From Isotricha intestinalis (Eukaryota > Ciliophora > Litostomatea > Vestibuliferida > Isotrichidae), in assembly GCA_023807065.1 (NCBI GenBank), contig JAJJLU010000815.1:1-17997 (forward strand): a stretch of 17,997 nucleotides of DNA, given 5' to 3'. Under the pieces are notes generated by a model. It was given only the letters and a program-made list of their open reading frames with translations, was not told the origin of the DNA and searched no databases. Position numbers and translations under genes: made by a program. This document shows, one piece after another, positions 7,601 to 15,769 of this stretch; position 1 is the stretch's first letter, and each line of letters opens with the position of its first letter.

Positions 7601-10534
7601 CCTGTTGTAATTGGAAAAGTTTCAATTCCAGTAGAAGAATTTTATTATTTAATAAAAGATAATAAAAGTAATAATAATGTTGAAAGAATGACTTTTATTT
7701 ATGGAACTGAAAAAATACAAAGAAATAAATGTATAATTGGAAAGATAAAAATCACAATAGATTATCAAAATGAACCTATTATCAATGACAATGAAAATTT
7801 AGGAAATTCAATTTCTTCAATTTATTTAGAAAAGGAAACTATTTTTAATAGGAAAATACCAAAAAAATGTTCTTTGAAGTTTTATATTAAAAATTTCATT
7901 TCTAGTAGTTTATTTGAAGAATATTATAGAAAGAGCTTTAGTTTCTTTTTTATTGTTTCTCCTTTTGGAAGTGTGTCAAAAATGGAACAAATTTTAGGAA
8001 AAAGAACAACCTCAAAAAAAAGAAATGTGGTAAATGCTGATTTTAATGAAATTTTAACATATAAATTAGATATTGATCAAGATATAATTGATTATTTGAA
8101 ATGTAGAAATGGAATAATTTATATGGTTTATAAAATAAGTTCTAAAGATTCAATAAAAAATAATAATTATGAGAATAATGATTTTGATTTGGATTTTAAT
8201 AATATTGATTTATCTGATTTAAATAATCATAAAAGTATAATTGGAAAAGGGATTTTTAATTTAAATGAAATTTTATCTTCTGCTGATAATTCATTTCAAT
8301 CAATTAAAATTAAACAAATTGGAAATGATTCTGGAAGTTTAGGAACTTTGAATTTTGAAATTTCTTTAGAAAACGCTAATTTTGAAATTGATGAAAATAA
8401 TTTAAAAACAGATCCTTCTTCTTTATATAGAAAATACAATAAATCAATTTATAACTATGAACCTTCACTTTATTTAAATGGAAAATTTTTACTTGTTATC
8501 GATTTTTCTAAATTTTATTATGAAATTTCTTCTAATACTGGAAATTATTTATGTTCTTCTAATAATAGCTTTTATTTAGTTTTTAAATTAGGAAATACAA
8601 TTAAGAAAATTTCTCCTAAATTTTCAAATGAGGTAAATGAAGTTTTTTCTATTGGTTCAAATAATAATTTAATAATTTTAAATTATATAGAAATGATAGA
8701 AATGAATTTAAATTTTAATAAAAAATTACCTTTTGATTTATATAATCAATTTTTTGAAAGTGTTTTAGAAATTAAAGTTTTTCAAAATGATTCGGTAAGT
8801 ACAATTGGAAGTTTTTATATTGATTTACATAAATTAATTTGTTCTCCTTTTTTTAGTGAAAATATATTATATAGTGGAAATAATGTTATTAATTTAATTG
8901 ATGTGAAAAATAATATGTATAAAAATGCTAAAATTGAAGTTAATATTGGAATTTTTAAATTATATAATTTACCAAATGTAAATGAAAATATTGATTATAG
9001 TGAATACTACCAAATGCTTTTCAGAAAAGATTTTGTTGAAAATATTTTAAGGAATATAATTATTGGTGATGATGAAAGAAATAATAATATTGAATATTAC
9101 AAAAAAATTTTAGAGTATAACAATTTTAATATGTTTTCTTTTATTAATGATAATATTATTGATTTAATTGATATAAAAGGAGGAATAAATATAAATAATT
9201 TAAAAAAATTATTTTCTTTGATAACCAAATTAAATTATGATTTATATGGTTATTATAAAAATGAAAAATTTGAAAATGAACAAAATATATTTGAATATTA
9301 TTTAAACAGTCATATAATAAATTATGATAATGATGATATAAATATACTCAATTATTTAAAAGATTCAAAAGAAAAAATATCAATTAATATCAACAACCAA
9401 ATAAATAAAAACAATTATTTTGATTCAATTGCATTTTGCATGTTTTTATTTGATTATTTATATGTTTTGAATAAAAATTATGTTTTAAATATGAGAATTA
9501 ATGAAGATGAACATCAGAATTTCACAGAAAATAATCAATTATTAACAGAAGACAATAATTTATTATATCAAACAAAAGTAATGTATATTTCAATTTTAAG
9601 TGGTCATAATATTATTAAACCAAATAGTGAATTAAATGAAAGACCAAATTGTTATTTTTTTTTAGAATTCGATGATAAAAGTTATAAAAGTGATGTAATA
9701 ATTAATTCGAGTCAACCAAATTTTAATGAAGAATTAGAAATAAAAATAAATGCTGAAGATTATTTAAATAAATTAAATTCATTACCAATCTTAATTTCTG
9801 TTTTTTCATTTGAAGATGAAAATAATTCGATATTTATAGGAAGAGCTGAAATTTTCCCTCACAAAATTTTTCCATTTTTAAATGAAAATAATGAATGTGA
9901 AGATTTTTATAATATAATAAATGAAGATGGAAATATTTTAGGTCAATTAGATATTATATTAAAATTTGAGAATGATGTTAATAATAATAAAAGTAGTCTT
10001 AATTTATTAAGTTCAATTCAAAATAATAATAATATAAATTCGAAAAATTACAATACTATAAATATAAGTAGTAATATTTATGATAATAATGATGATATTC
10101 TAAGGAAAAAATTAGCTGAAGCTATGCAAACAGTTGATAATTTAAATATGGAATTAAAAAGTAAAACCCAAAATTATAATAACCCTTTAATAAATAGTCA
10201 AATAAGTGATAATATGGATTTTTCTAATTTAAAAAATAATTATAATAATTATTTTCAAAATGTTAGAAATATTAATGATAATAATTTCAATGAGAAACAG
10301 TTTAATTATAATTGTGATAATTATGAATCAATAAAAAATAATATCAGTTCTTTTACTGATCCAAATAAAATTAATGAAAGTTTTTCTTCACAAGGAAATA
10401 AAAGCAATAAAAGTAATTCTTTTTATAGTGCATTTAATGAGAGAGAAAATAAGAGTTTAAAATATAATTGTAAGAATATTGATAAAATTGATAAAAATTT
10501 AATAAATAGAATACAAAAAGTTATGAAAGGGTAA
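4643..10534 (+). CDS. C2CD3: C2CD3-like multi-C2-domain centriole protein
   Basis: A 1963-residue protein in one uninterrupted exon. C2-like beta-sandwich regions can be traced at about residues 88-277, 330-535, 892-1055, 1066-1250, 1270-1440 and 1645-1778. The last is the most canonical (VMYISILSGHNI, SSQPNFNEELEIKI, SIFIGRAEIFP). Residues 490-525 contain FFPVELYDYLPDVGSIYLK followed by MMGIGTPIQL, which resembles the C2CD3 stretch ending in a 'LL(A)MGTPEQ'-like sequence. Human C2CD3 is a ~2350-residue distal-centriole protein required for distal appendages and centriole elongation. Linkers carry an acidic Glu/Asn run (about 625-650) and a Lys-rich run (about 790-860). The C-terminus is Asn/Ser-rich with a short coil near 1815-1845. 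The calcium-binding Asp clusters of signalling C2 domains are not evident, as expected for a structural protein. The gene follows POC5-like on the same strand. Alternatives: another ciliary C2 protein such as a CEP120- or RPGRIP1-like scaffold. Confidence 0.75.
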   Translation: MNDNKSKIEAIYSRGLKLKNVLNKASKVPEEMNDSYLILDVKKENSYNSKEKAILAEYSINGGNDKDSISNSYIDNSNVVKGPLDLKMYNTLQIKIDSLNFIKDIYGIESPLLEEKDILYIEGRIPANKNQEDNILYDNFKFYVNKDKKSEEIKLKKDIYPIKQLSIHQLNMNEELFSILSKANIVFFVHKIALKKKLENTNGAKKKKVSNTEDIILGYGSLNFSKIFFGEEFKFTGEIDIISEIKEKEKKQNGNKTKNSPQKKNIGTISLSIYLTRENENVNEKNKKEQEESKINFIQNNISNNNNVNSKEYLIGNNFSTNLDGNKNIELKTDLYDDILILFLKITELKITNVSNNSNNLNIPNSQSNNNIISSSSNNPNVNVIIPQKRNYFIMHKIFPKTVSTTTNIMWNNINPNFKYFQQMPFILNPENAELLDNGIFLIELWNKNEDDEIVGVVKLNLRNVLDALKIDEDTITINQLNLNNFPYVIYDDFFPVELYDYLPDVGSIYLKIMMGIGTPIQLNNFLENIKKDETPRNSIKEMINKEIFIRDSNQSINVNNTKDIPNKSNKSINKSISKTHSKNSLNKSKDSISLDPFRITAGNNFEIKNAYERKKSDVSKNISQNEENEEEEENENEEKEENEDNYNDESVSKAADINVEEMMEKNKKEVEDLGNKYQLPLDTFKKTNSSNFEQDKNNALNPFLVPEINDEEKETGAFKNGFQSNQIKEEDNFFNDDNIPKFEKKDNQPPQTINISIDVQTTHQQKNINNENNNIPQFSNSMKESLPQFQEKNIESKKSIKKEKTSKKKEDKIEKPDFSQSENVGLKKKKSEKKPEKKIEKKKSSKKKEEQKLEIINQEKEKINELTSSINKNIPNSVLDNQSNVQKIDSPLKRHLFTLYIDKIINCQILSKLPNCYLRYQFFSDQKPIRSEIFSFSSFTVDSSSIDVDMKSSHSIILPVSEKLKDYLDDFLIEILYNDSNNNNNPVVIGKVSIPVEEFYYLIKDNKSNNNVERMTFIYGTEKIQRNKCIIGKIKITIDYQNEPIINDNENLGNSISSIYLEKETIFNRKIPKKCSLKFYIKNFISSSLFEEYYRKSFSFFFIVSPFGSVSKMEQILGKRTTSKKRNVVNADFNEILTYKLDIDQDIIDYLKCRNGIIYMVYKISSKDSIKNNNYENNDFDLDFNNIDLSDLNNHKSIIGKGIFNLNEILSSADNSFQSIKIKQIGNDSGSLGTLNFEISLENANFEIDENNLKTDPSSLYRKYNKSIYNYEPSLYLNGKFLLVIDFSKFYYEISSNTGNYLCSSNNSFYLVFKLGNTIKKISPKFSNEVNEVFSIGSNNNLIILNYIEMIEMNLNFNKKLPFDLYNQFFESVLEIKVFQNDSVSTIGSFYIDLHKLICSPFFSENILYSGNNVINLIDVKNNMYKNAKIEVNIGIFKLYNLPNVNENIDYSEYYQMLFRKDFVENILRNIIIGDDERNNNIEYYKKILEYNNFNMFSFINDNIIDLIDIKGGININNLKKLFSLITKLNYDLYGYYKNEKFENEQNIFEYYLNSHIINYDNDDINILNYLKDSKEKISININNQINKNNYFDSIAFCMFLFDYLYVLNKNYVLNMRINEDEHQNFTENNQLLTEDNNLLYQTKVMYISILSGHNIIKPNSELNERPNCYFFLEFDDKSYKSDVIINSSQPNFNEELEIKINAEDYLNKLNSLPILISVFSFEDENNSIFIGRAEIFPHKIFPFLNENNECEDFYNIINEDGNILGQLDIILKFENDVNNNKSSLNLLSSIQNNNNINSKNYNTINISSNIYDNNDDILRKKLAEAMQTVDNLNMELKSKTQNYNNPLINSQISDNMDFSNLKNNYNNYFQNVRNINDNNFNEKQFNYNCDNYESIKNNISSFTDPNKINESFSSQGNKSNKSNSFYSAFNERENKSLKYNCKNIDKIDKNLINRIQKVMKG
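6520..6600 (+). repeat. Acidic Glu/Asn low-complexity run inside the C2CD3-like gene
   Basis: GAA/GAG/AAT-rich sequence encoding an acidic stretch (EENEEEEENENEEKEENEDN) at about residues 628-650 of the C2 protein. It is a disordered linker between C2 regions two and three. Repetitive coding DNA like this gives the long antisense open frame here, which is not a gene. Confidence 0.8.
7020..7215 (+). repeat. Lys-rich low-complexity run inside the C2CD3-like gene
   Basis: Repeated AAAAAAGA-type units encode KKEKTSKKKEDK-, KKKKSEKKPEKK- and KKKSSKKKEEQK-like blocks (about residues 790-860). It is a strongly basic linker just before the third C2 region, possibly a microtubule or nucleic-acid contact. 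Homopolymer A runs of 8-9 make it prone to sequencing slips, yet the frame is intact. Confidence 0.8.
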
Positions 10535-10911
10535 AAAATTATTTTTTTTATTTTTTTAACTGAATTTTTGTTTAATATTTTAAATCTAAACATTAAATCA
10601 TAAATTTTTTTTTAAATAATTTCTTTATTTTATTATTCTTTCAAATTATTTAATTTAAATTATATAATAAAAGTATTATATAATAGAAAAGAAAGATATT
10701 GAATTATCTACTAGGTTTTAGATATAGATAATTAAGAAATACTAATTAAAATTTAGGAGATATGAATAATAATAAATTAGAAGGAAAAACCATTTATATG
10801 ATTGATTATATCACTAAACCTATTCCTATTGATTCAGAAAATGATTATTAATTTTTTATTTAAAATAAAATTTATTTTTAAAATTTAATAATTGTTTAAA
10901 ATTTTATTTTA
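10535..10911. other. Intergenic region with a short ORF and a small inverted repeat
   Basis: A 377-bp A/T-rich gap between the C2 gene and the next + gene. It holds an inverted repeat AATTATCTA / TAGATAATT (10702-10710 and 10725-10733, 14-nt loop) and a 29-codon open frame, listed separately. I see no tRNA box A/B sequences. Confidence 0.5.
10762..10851 (+). other. Short open frame, 29 codons, status uncertain
   Basis: ATG to TAA encoding a peptide with the segments KLEGKTIYMIDY and TKPIPIDSEN. Its composition is less Asn/Lys-biased than random A/T sequence would give, so it could be a micro-gene, a relic exon or an upstream ORF in the 5' leader of the gene starting at 10912. A possible GT...AG interval just upstream (about 10714-10755) cannot be confirmed. 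I recognise no homology. Confidence 0.2.
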
Positions 10912-12495
10912 ATGGAAGAGAAAAAAATTAGAATTAAAGATTTATGTCCCGAAGAAAAAAGGAAAATAGGAGAATTATTAAAAAAATTATCTTCAGAAAC
11001 TGATGAAAAAGAAAAATTTAAAAAAATGTTAGATGAAGATAAAAAAATTTATGAAGAAAAAATTCGTTCTTTAGAAACATCAATCCAACAACAATCAATG
11101 ATTTCAAATTATAATGACTTTAAAGCAGAATCTTTTTCTCAAAGTTTTATAGCTGATAAAAATAAACCAACATTAAATGATATCAAAGTTTTAAGAAAAA
11201 AATTTGATTCTGCTTTTGAAACTTTGAAAAAAGTTTCAATGAAAAACGAATATAATTCAAGTTTAACTAATAATGATTCACTTATTGAAGAAAGACCAAT
11301 AAGTAAAATTCCTAATCCAATCAAACAAGATGATTTTATGAATAGTAATATGAATATACCTTCAATTTCTAATGATGAGATGAATGAAAAAAGTTTTATT
11401 TCAAATATTGATAATGAATTAATAAATAATATAGGAAATATTAATATTTCTATTAGGAAAAATAACAATAATAATTCTAGTATAAAAAGTCTTTCCACTA
11501 ATTCTAATACTATAGGAAATAATAGAGGAAATACATTTAAAAAAAATAATAATAATCATCATAATAATTTTGGTAGTAAATATAAAGAAATGTTAAATCG
11601 AATTAAAGAAAAAAGCCAAGAAAAAGCAAGAGAAATTAATGAAGGGAAAAATATGAACTTTTATTTTAATAAAGTCGAGAATCATTTAAAAAATAATAAT
11701 ATAAAAAATAATAACAATAATTTATTAATTTATAATGAGAATCAGAATATTAGGGGTTCTATAGAACAAAAGAATATTTATTCTAAAAATGATGATGATT
11801 ACAATAATTTTAATAATCTTACGAATTGCAATAGTAATTGCCCTAATCATTATTATAAAGATAATAGTATTGAAAATGGTTTTCATTCAGAATTTAAAAA
11901 TGAAAATTCAAAAGTAAATGATTCATCTAATAATCAAACTAATTTTTCTATTGATCAATATCCATTAAAACAAAATGAATTTGATTACATTCCTCAAACA
12001 AAAGAGGAAAATAAATTAAACATAAATCATATGTCATTTAATAATAATTTAAATAAAACTATAAATGATAATGAATATGAAAATGTAATAAATTTATTAA
12101 ATTCAAATAAAGAAACAATTACATCAAATTTAAATAATACTGAAATGGAAAACAATGTGAGTAATTTTTTATTAACTTTAGAAAATAAAGAAAATAAAAA
12201 AAAATGTAATTTAAATGTATTTAATTATATAATGCAATTAGAAGAAAAGGAAAAATTAGAAAAAATGCAAAATGAAAAAAAAGAGTTACCAGAAGAAAAT
12301 AAAATTATAGATAAATCAAAAGAAATAACAAATCAAATACAAGAATTGGAAGAACAAATTCAAAATTTAACATTAGAACAAGAAAAATATGAAGATAGAA
12401 CAAAAATAACACCAGAACAATTACAAAATATATATAAAACAGATAAAACAAAATTATTTGAAGATTTTAAAAAAATCAATAGTAAATATATATAA
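10912..12495 (+). CDS. Asn-rich coiled-coil protein with hinderin (KIAA1328)-like N-terminus
   Basis: A 527-residue protein. Residues 5-62 form a charged helix opening with IKDLCPEEKRKIGELLKKL and ending in a coil with EEKIRSLE. From memory this matches the start of the conserved coil of metazoan hinderin/KIAA1328, which has DLCxEDKRRIANLIKEL and later EKKIRxLE. Residues about 150-440 are Asn/Ser-rich and probably disordered, with many AAT runs. One basic helix lies at 215-235 (KYKEMLNRIKEKSQEKAREI). Residues 445-527 are again coiled coil. There is no membrane segment or enzyme motif. Hinderin is poorly understood (reported to bind the cohesin subunit SMC3), so no function follows even if the match holds. 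The gene follows the POC5/C2CD3-like genes on the same strand and converges on the kinase gene with 65 bp between stops. The gene call is firm; the family match is tentative. Confidence 0.85.
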   Translation: MEEKKIRIKDLCPEEKRKIGELLKKLSSETDEKEKFKKMLDEDKKIYEEKIRSLETSIQQQSMISNYNDFKAESFSQSFIADKNKPTLNDIKVLRKKFDSAFETLKKVSMKNEYNSSLTNNDSLIEERPISKIPNPIKQDDFMNSNMNIPSISNDEMNEKSFISNIDNELINNIGNINISIRKNNNNNSSIKSLSTNSNTIGNNRGNTFKKNNNNHHNNFGSKYKEMLNRIKEKSQEKAREINEGKNMNFYFNKVENHLKNNNIKNNNNNLLIYNENQNIRGSIEQKNIYSKNDDDYNNFNNLTNCNSNCPNHYYKDNSIENGFHSEFKNENSKVNDSSNNQTNFSIDQYPLKQNEFDYIPQTKEENKLNINHMSFNNNLNKTINDNEYENVINLLNSNKETITSNLNNTEMENNVSNFLLTLENKENKKKCNLNVFNYIMQLEEKEKLEKMQNEKKELPEENKIIDKSKEITNQIQELEEQIQNLTLEQEKYEDRTKITPEQLQNIYKTDKTKLFEDFKKINSKYI

Positions 12496-12560
12496 TATTA
12501 TTATAAATTAAAAAAAATAAAGAAAATAATTTTTGGTTAAAATTATTTTTAATAATTTAT

Positions 12561-13574
12561 TTAACTAAATAAATCCATTTTTTCCATATCTTTAAAATTT
12601 GGTCGTTTATCTTTATCTACTAATCTACATTTGTCAATTAAGTCAGCAACTCCTTTAGGAACATTTTTAGCACATAATAATTTTTCTCCTTTACAAACTT
12701 TATTTTTGATTTCATTGGCATCACAATTTAAATAAGGAATTTTCTGAGAATATAATTCCCAAATTAAAGTACCAAAAGCGAAAACATCAACTTTTTCATC
12801 ATAAAATTTTCTTCCATATAATTCAGGAGCCATATAAGCAGGAGTTCCTGCATATTGTCCACTTCCTGAATTTAATTCACTTTTTAATTTTGTTAAACCA
12901 AAATCACATAATTTCATATTTAAATTATCATCTAATAATATATTTTGAGTTTTTAAATCTCTATGAACAAAACCACATTCATGAATATAAGACATTGTAT
13001 TTATTAATTGAATTGTAATTTTATTTTTAAAAGATATTGGAATTGTATTATTTTGTGATTTATGAATATAATCAAATAATGAACCTTTTTTTGCTAATTC
13101 GGTAACAATTGCTAATTTTTGATTTTTTGGGCAAATGCCATATAAATTTATTATATTAGGATGTCTTAATATGAATAATTTTTCAATTTCATTGTTAAAT
13201 TCGTTTAAGAGATTATCATTAACATTTGGATCAAAAATTACTTTTATTGCTACAGGATTATTGAACCAATTTGTTTCATATATTTCAGAAAAACCACCTT
13301 GTCCTATTTTTTTTCCAAGTTTTAATTGATTGAAATTTATTTCATGAATATATTGATTTATTGAATTAAGATTATTCGATTTATTTGAATGTTTTAAATT
13401 TTCAATTTCATTTTGAAGACGATTTACTTTTATTTTTTCTTGCATTAATTTATCTTCTAATTCTTTAGTTGATGAAGATTCATTATTTTTTGGTAAAGCA
13501 TTTTCGTTGGTTGATATATTATTTGGATCAATCCTTCTTTGAGCTATCTCTTCATCGTTGTCTAACCAATCCAT
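12561..13574 (-). CDS. TKL-like protein kinase, probably cytosolic
   Basis: A 337-residue kinase with a complete catalytic core. It has the Gly loop GQGGFS (91-96), the VAIK lysine K111, HRDLKTQN (204-211) with catalytic D206, DFG (224-226), and the P+1/APE region GTPAYMAPE (243-251). VDVFAFGTLIWEL (263-275) and the closing R of DKRPNFKDM follow. VDVFAFGxLxWEL and the K-T-Q-N catalytic loop are typical of the tyrosine-kinase-like group (plant/amoeba/ciliate dual-specificity Ser/Thr type). Before it lie a short acidic leader and a coiled coil at about 36-64 that could dimerise it. There is no signal peptide or membrane segment. All catalytic residues are present, so it should be active. The stop is TAA. 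The protein ends soon after the final kinase helix. Its substrate is unknown. The short + strand open frame inside it (13135-13329) is an antisense shadow. Confidence 0.95.
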   Translation of the reverse strand: MDWLDNDEEIAQRRIDPNNISTNENALPKNNESSSTKELEDKLMQEKIKVNRLQNEIENLKHSNKSNNLNSINQYIHEINFNQLKLGKKIGQGGFSEIYETNWFNNPVAIKVIFDPNVNDNLLNEFNNEIEKLFILRHPNIINLYGICPKNQKLAIVTELAKKGSLFDYIHKSQNNTIPISFKNKITIQLINTMSYIHECGFVHRDLKTQNILLDDNLNMKLCDFGLTKLKSELNSGSGQYAGTPAYMAPELYGRKFYDEKVDVFAFGTLIWELYSQKIPYLNCDANEIKNKVCKGEKLLCAKNVPKGVADLIDKCRLVDKDKRPNFKDMEKMDLFS

Positions 13575-13716
13575 TTTATATTTAAAGTTTAATAGATTTT
13601 TTATTTATGTTATAATAATATTGTTTAAAATAATATTAAAGTATTTAAATTCATTTTATTACAAATCATTTTTCAAAATAATTAATATTTTAAATTCATC
13701 TTCATAAAATATTTTT

Positions 13717-13784
13717 CTGTTCTTAAGAATAAATTTTTTTTTATTCCCAAATCCTTAAATTTAAGGACCTTATCGAAGGAACAG
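13717..13784. promoter_or_regulatory. Nested inverted repeats upstream of the kinase gene
   Basis: CTGTTCTT (13717-13724) can pair with AGGAACAG (13777-13784, one G-T pair). Between them lies the perfect 16-bp palindrome TCCTTAAATTTAAGGA (13752-13767), and the left arm overlaps the 10-bp palindrome TTCTTAAGAA (13720-13729). The block is richer in G and C than its surroundings and lies about 145-210 bp upstream of the kinase ATG. It could be a transcription-factor site or a small structured RNA. Confidence 0.3.
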
Positions 13785-14196
13785 TAAAAAACTCTTTTAT
13801 TCATCTAATTAAAAAATGAACTATTATAGGAGAATAATCTTGTTTTTTATTTTATATATATTTACAAGTTTCAAAATAATGGATTATAGTTTTTTTATTT
13901 CTTCAATTATAAATTAAAATCTCTGTCCTAAGTAATTAATATTTTAAAATTGGGTTTTCCTTTTTATTTCATTTTATTGGGTTAATCTATTTACACCATC
14001 ATTCATTAAAAGGAAAGTAAATTCATATTCTAAAATTTAATTTTAATATCTTTATTGTTTTAAGAAAATTTGTCAATCGAATAATTTTACTTTTTTAACA
14101 ATATTATGACAATTTATTTAAACAATTTTGATGAATTTAATATGTGTGAATAAATAAATCAAATAATAGATAAATAATTATTTTGAGTATTCTTTT

Positions 14197-14487
14197 TTAT
14201 AATGGATTTCTTCTATTTTCTTCAGTATCTTCATTATATCATTTATCATTTGAATAAGAAATAATTTATTATCCTTTTATTGCTCATTGAGTTATTCATT
14301 TTATTTTTTTAATTCCCTTTATTCATATGATTTATTTGAATATCATTACTATTATTTTTTTTACTAATTTCTGAATTATTTATATTAATGTCCACAGTGA
14401 TTTTTTTATTTAATTTTATATACTATTTTTTAACTTTAATCACATTTTTTATTCAATTTTTCTATTGGAGATGGAATATCATTTTTA
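14197..14487 (-). pseudogene. Possible decayed Asn-rich coding fragment
   Basis: On the - strand, short open pieces in changing frames resemble the local proteins: NDIPSPIEKLNKKCD (ending TAA 14436-14438), then a 37-codon open piece containing KITVDININNSEISKK (14312-14422), then MNNSMSNKRIINYF, then NEDTEENRRNPL ending at 14197-14199. No single frame is open. I read this as remains of a gene 3' of FAM221. Chance open stretches in A/T-rich DNA are the alternative. Confidence 0.25.
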
Positions 14488-14588
14488 ATTTATTAAAAAT
14501 TTTTCATTAAAAAAGTTATAAAATAAACAATTGAAATAAGAAAATAAAACAAAAAATGAATCCATTAGAAGATCAATATTCTATAAAT

Positions 14589-15659
14589 TCATTTATATAA
14601 AGCATCATACATTTCAGGCATTTCATTAAAGGGAATAAAATCTTCTCTGACTCCTTTTCCATTCATTCTTCTTTCATCTTCAGTTTCATAAATCATTTCA
14701 TGATCTTGCCAAAACTTATTACAAACAGCACAACAAAATGCAGAATTAAAAGAACCACATCCACATTTTTTACAATTTAAATACCCAGAACCATCATGTT
14801 CATTCCAACCATGTTTACATTTACATTTAGCTCTCCAATTTTCATAAGTAAATCCTTTTTGAAAAGGAATCCAATATTCTCCTATTTCTTCAGGATAAAC
14901 AGGAATATATTTAAACCCTTTACAAGCACAATTTCTACATTTATTTGAAAATTTTTTTTTAGTTAAAATTTTTTCGTGATTTAAAAAACCATGACCACAA
15001 ATACACATTGAATTAGAACCACAACGGAAACAATCTACAGTTTTTCCACCTTGACTAATTGTAGACCAAGTAACATAAATTCCACTCTCTATTGCTTCTT
15101 GAGCATGAAGTCTTTCATTATCCATCATTTCTTGTGTTCCTCTTGTTAATCTATTTTGTTTTACTGTATTTACTAACACTCTTCCTGCCATTTTTGCCAT
15201 TTGCTTCTCTTGATTACTCATTTTTTTTTTCTTTGCCTCTAATGAATTAGCATCAATATCTAAATCTGGATCTTCTACTTTTTGAGTACGAATTTTGTAT
15301 TGCCATGCTTCAGGTTGATTTTTATTTTTTGGATTATTTACTAATGCTTGGATTGTTGTTACTCCTGATCCATTTGTTCTAGTTATTACACCATCTTTGT
15401 TCACAGTTGTTTTTGTCATTGAATATTTGTTTGGATCTGCATAATATAAATCTACATCTTCTGGAAGAAAATCTTGAGGGTTTTGAGGAAGGGCTTTTGT
15501 GTTTCCTCCTGGTACATTATCGTATAAGGAATATTTACCTGTTGGAGCAGTAAATTTTTTATCTGAATTTTTTTTAGGTTTTGCATATATATCATATACT
15601 GGTTTACCATGTTTTTTATCTTTCATTTGTCTAAATACATTTGCATTGATTCTGTCCAT
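14589..15659 (-). CDS. FAM221-family Cys-rich zinc-binding protein
   Basis: A 356-residue protein. Residues 1-200 are basic and polar, with Tyr/Pro/Asn-rich segments (VYDIYAKPKKN, TGKYSLYDNVPGG). Residues 208-322 carry 15 cysteines in a duplicated module: CICGHGFLNHE (219-229) then CRNCACKGF (241-249), and CKCKHGWNEHD (279-289) then CKKCGCGSF (296-304). The domain closes with CAVCNKFWQDHE (310-321). The linker YPEEIGEYWIPFQKGF and the ENWRAKCKCKH and SAFCC strings match the metazoan FAM221A/B domain. FAM221 is conserved mainly in ciliated eukaryotes and has no firm biochemical role; zinc binding is implied by paired Cys/His. The stop is TGA. The ATG at 15659 is chosen because the frame is A/T-rich junk beyond it. 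It lies in the same orientation as the kinase, 1 kb away. The family call is strong from the spacing of the motifs. Confidence 0.9.
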   Translation of the reverse strand: MDRINANVFRQMKDKKHGKPVYDIYAKPKKNSDKKFTAPTGKYSLYDNVPGGNTKALPQNPQDFLPEDVDLYYADPNKYSMTKTTVNKDGVITRTNGSGVTTIQALVNNPKNKNQPEAWQYKIRTQKVEDPDLDIDANSLEAKKKKMSNQEKQMAKMAGRVLVNTVKQNRLTRGTQEMMDNERLHAQEAIESGIYVTWSTISQGGKTVDCFRCGSNSMCICGHGFLNHEKILTKKKFSNKCRNCACKGFKYIPVYPEEIGEYWIPFQKGFTYENWRAKCKCKHGWNEHDGSGYLNCKKCGCGSFNSAFCCAVCNKFWQDHEMIYETEDERRMNGKGVREDFIPFNEMPEMYDALYK

Positions 15660-15769
15660 TTTTTTATAATTATTTTTATTTTTTTGATTTTTTTTCTTTT
15701 TTTGTTCTATATTTATTAAAGTAATTTTAAAAGATAAAATATTATTATTAGTTAAATTATACTAAAATT

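Larger units (their letters stand above)
13575..14588. other. 1-kb intergenic region with palindrome and possible decayed coding
   Basis: The gap lies upstream of the kinase and downstream of the FAM221 gene, both on the - strand. It contains a 16-bp palindrome inside a larger stem (13717-13784) and a stretch reading as broken Asn-rich protein on the - strand (14197-14487), both listed separately. The rest is A/T-rich with stops in all frames. No RNA gene is recognisable. Confidence 0.5.

Noticed and set aside
10690..10760. tRNA or small nuclear RNA around the inverted repeat
   Set aside because: There is no box A or box B, no cloverleaf and no recognisable snRNA core; only a 9-bp stem is supported.
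11139..11498. 119-codon - strand frame inside the 527-residue gene
   Set aside because: It is antisense shadow of Asn/Ser-rich codons, with a hydrophobic composition and no ATG context or motif.
13135..13329. 64-codon + strand frame inside the kinase gene
   Set aside because: It overlaps the conserved kinase N-lobe coding on the other strand, which is certain.
13690..14100. Long apparent proteins if TAA and TAG are read as Gln
   Set aside because: Suppressing stops opens frames on both strands at once, which is what A/T-rich random DNA does. The real genes use TAA and TAG only as ends.
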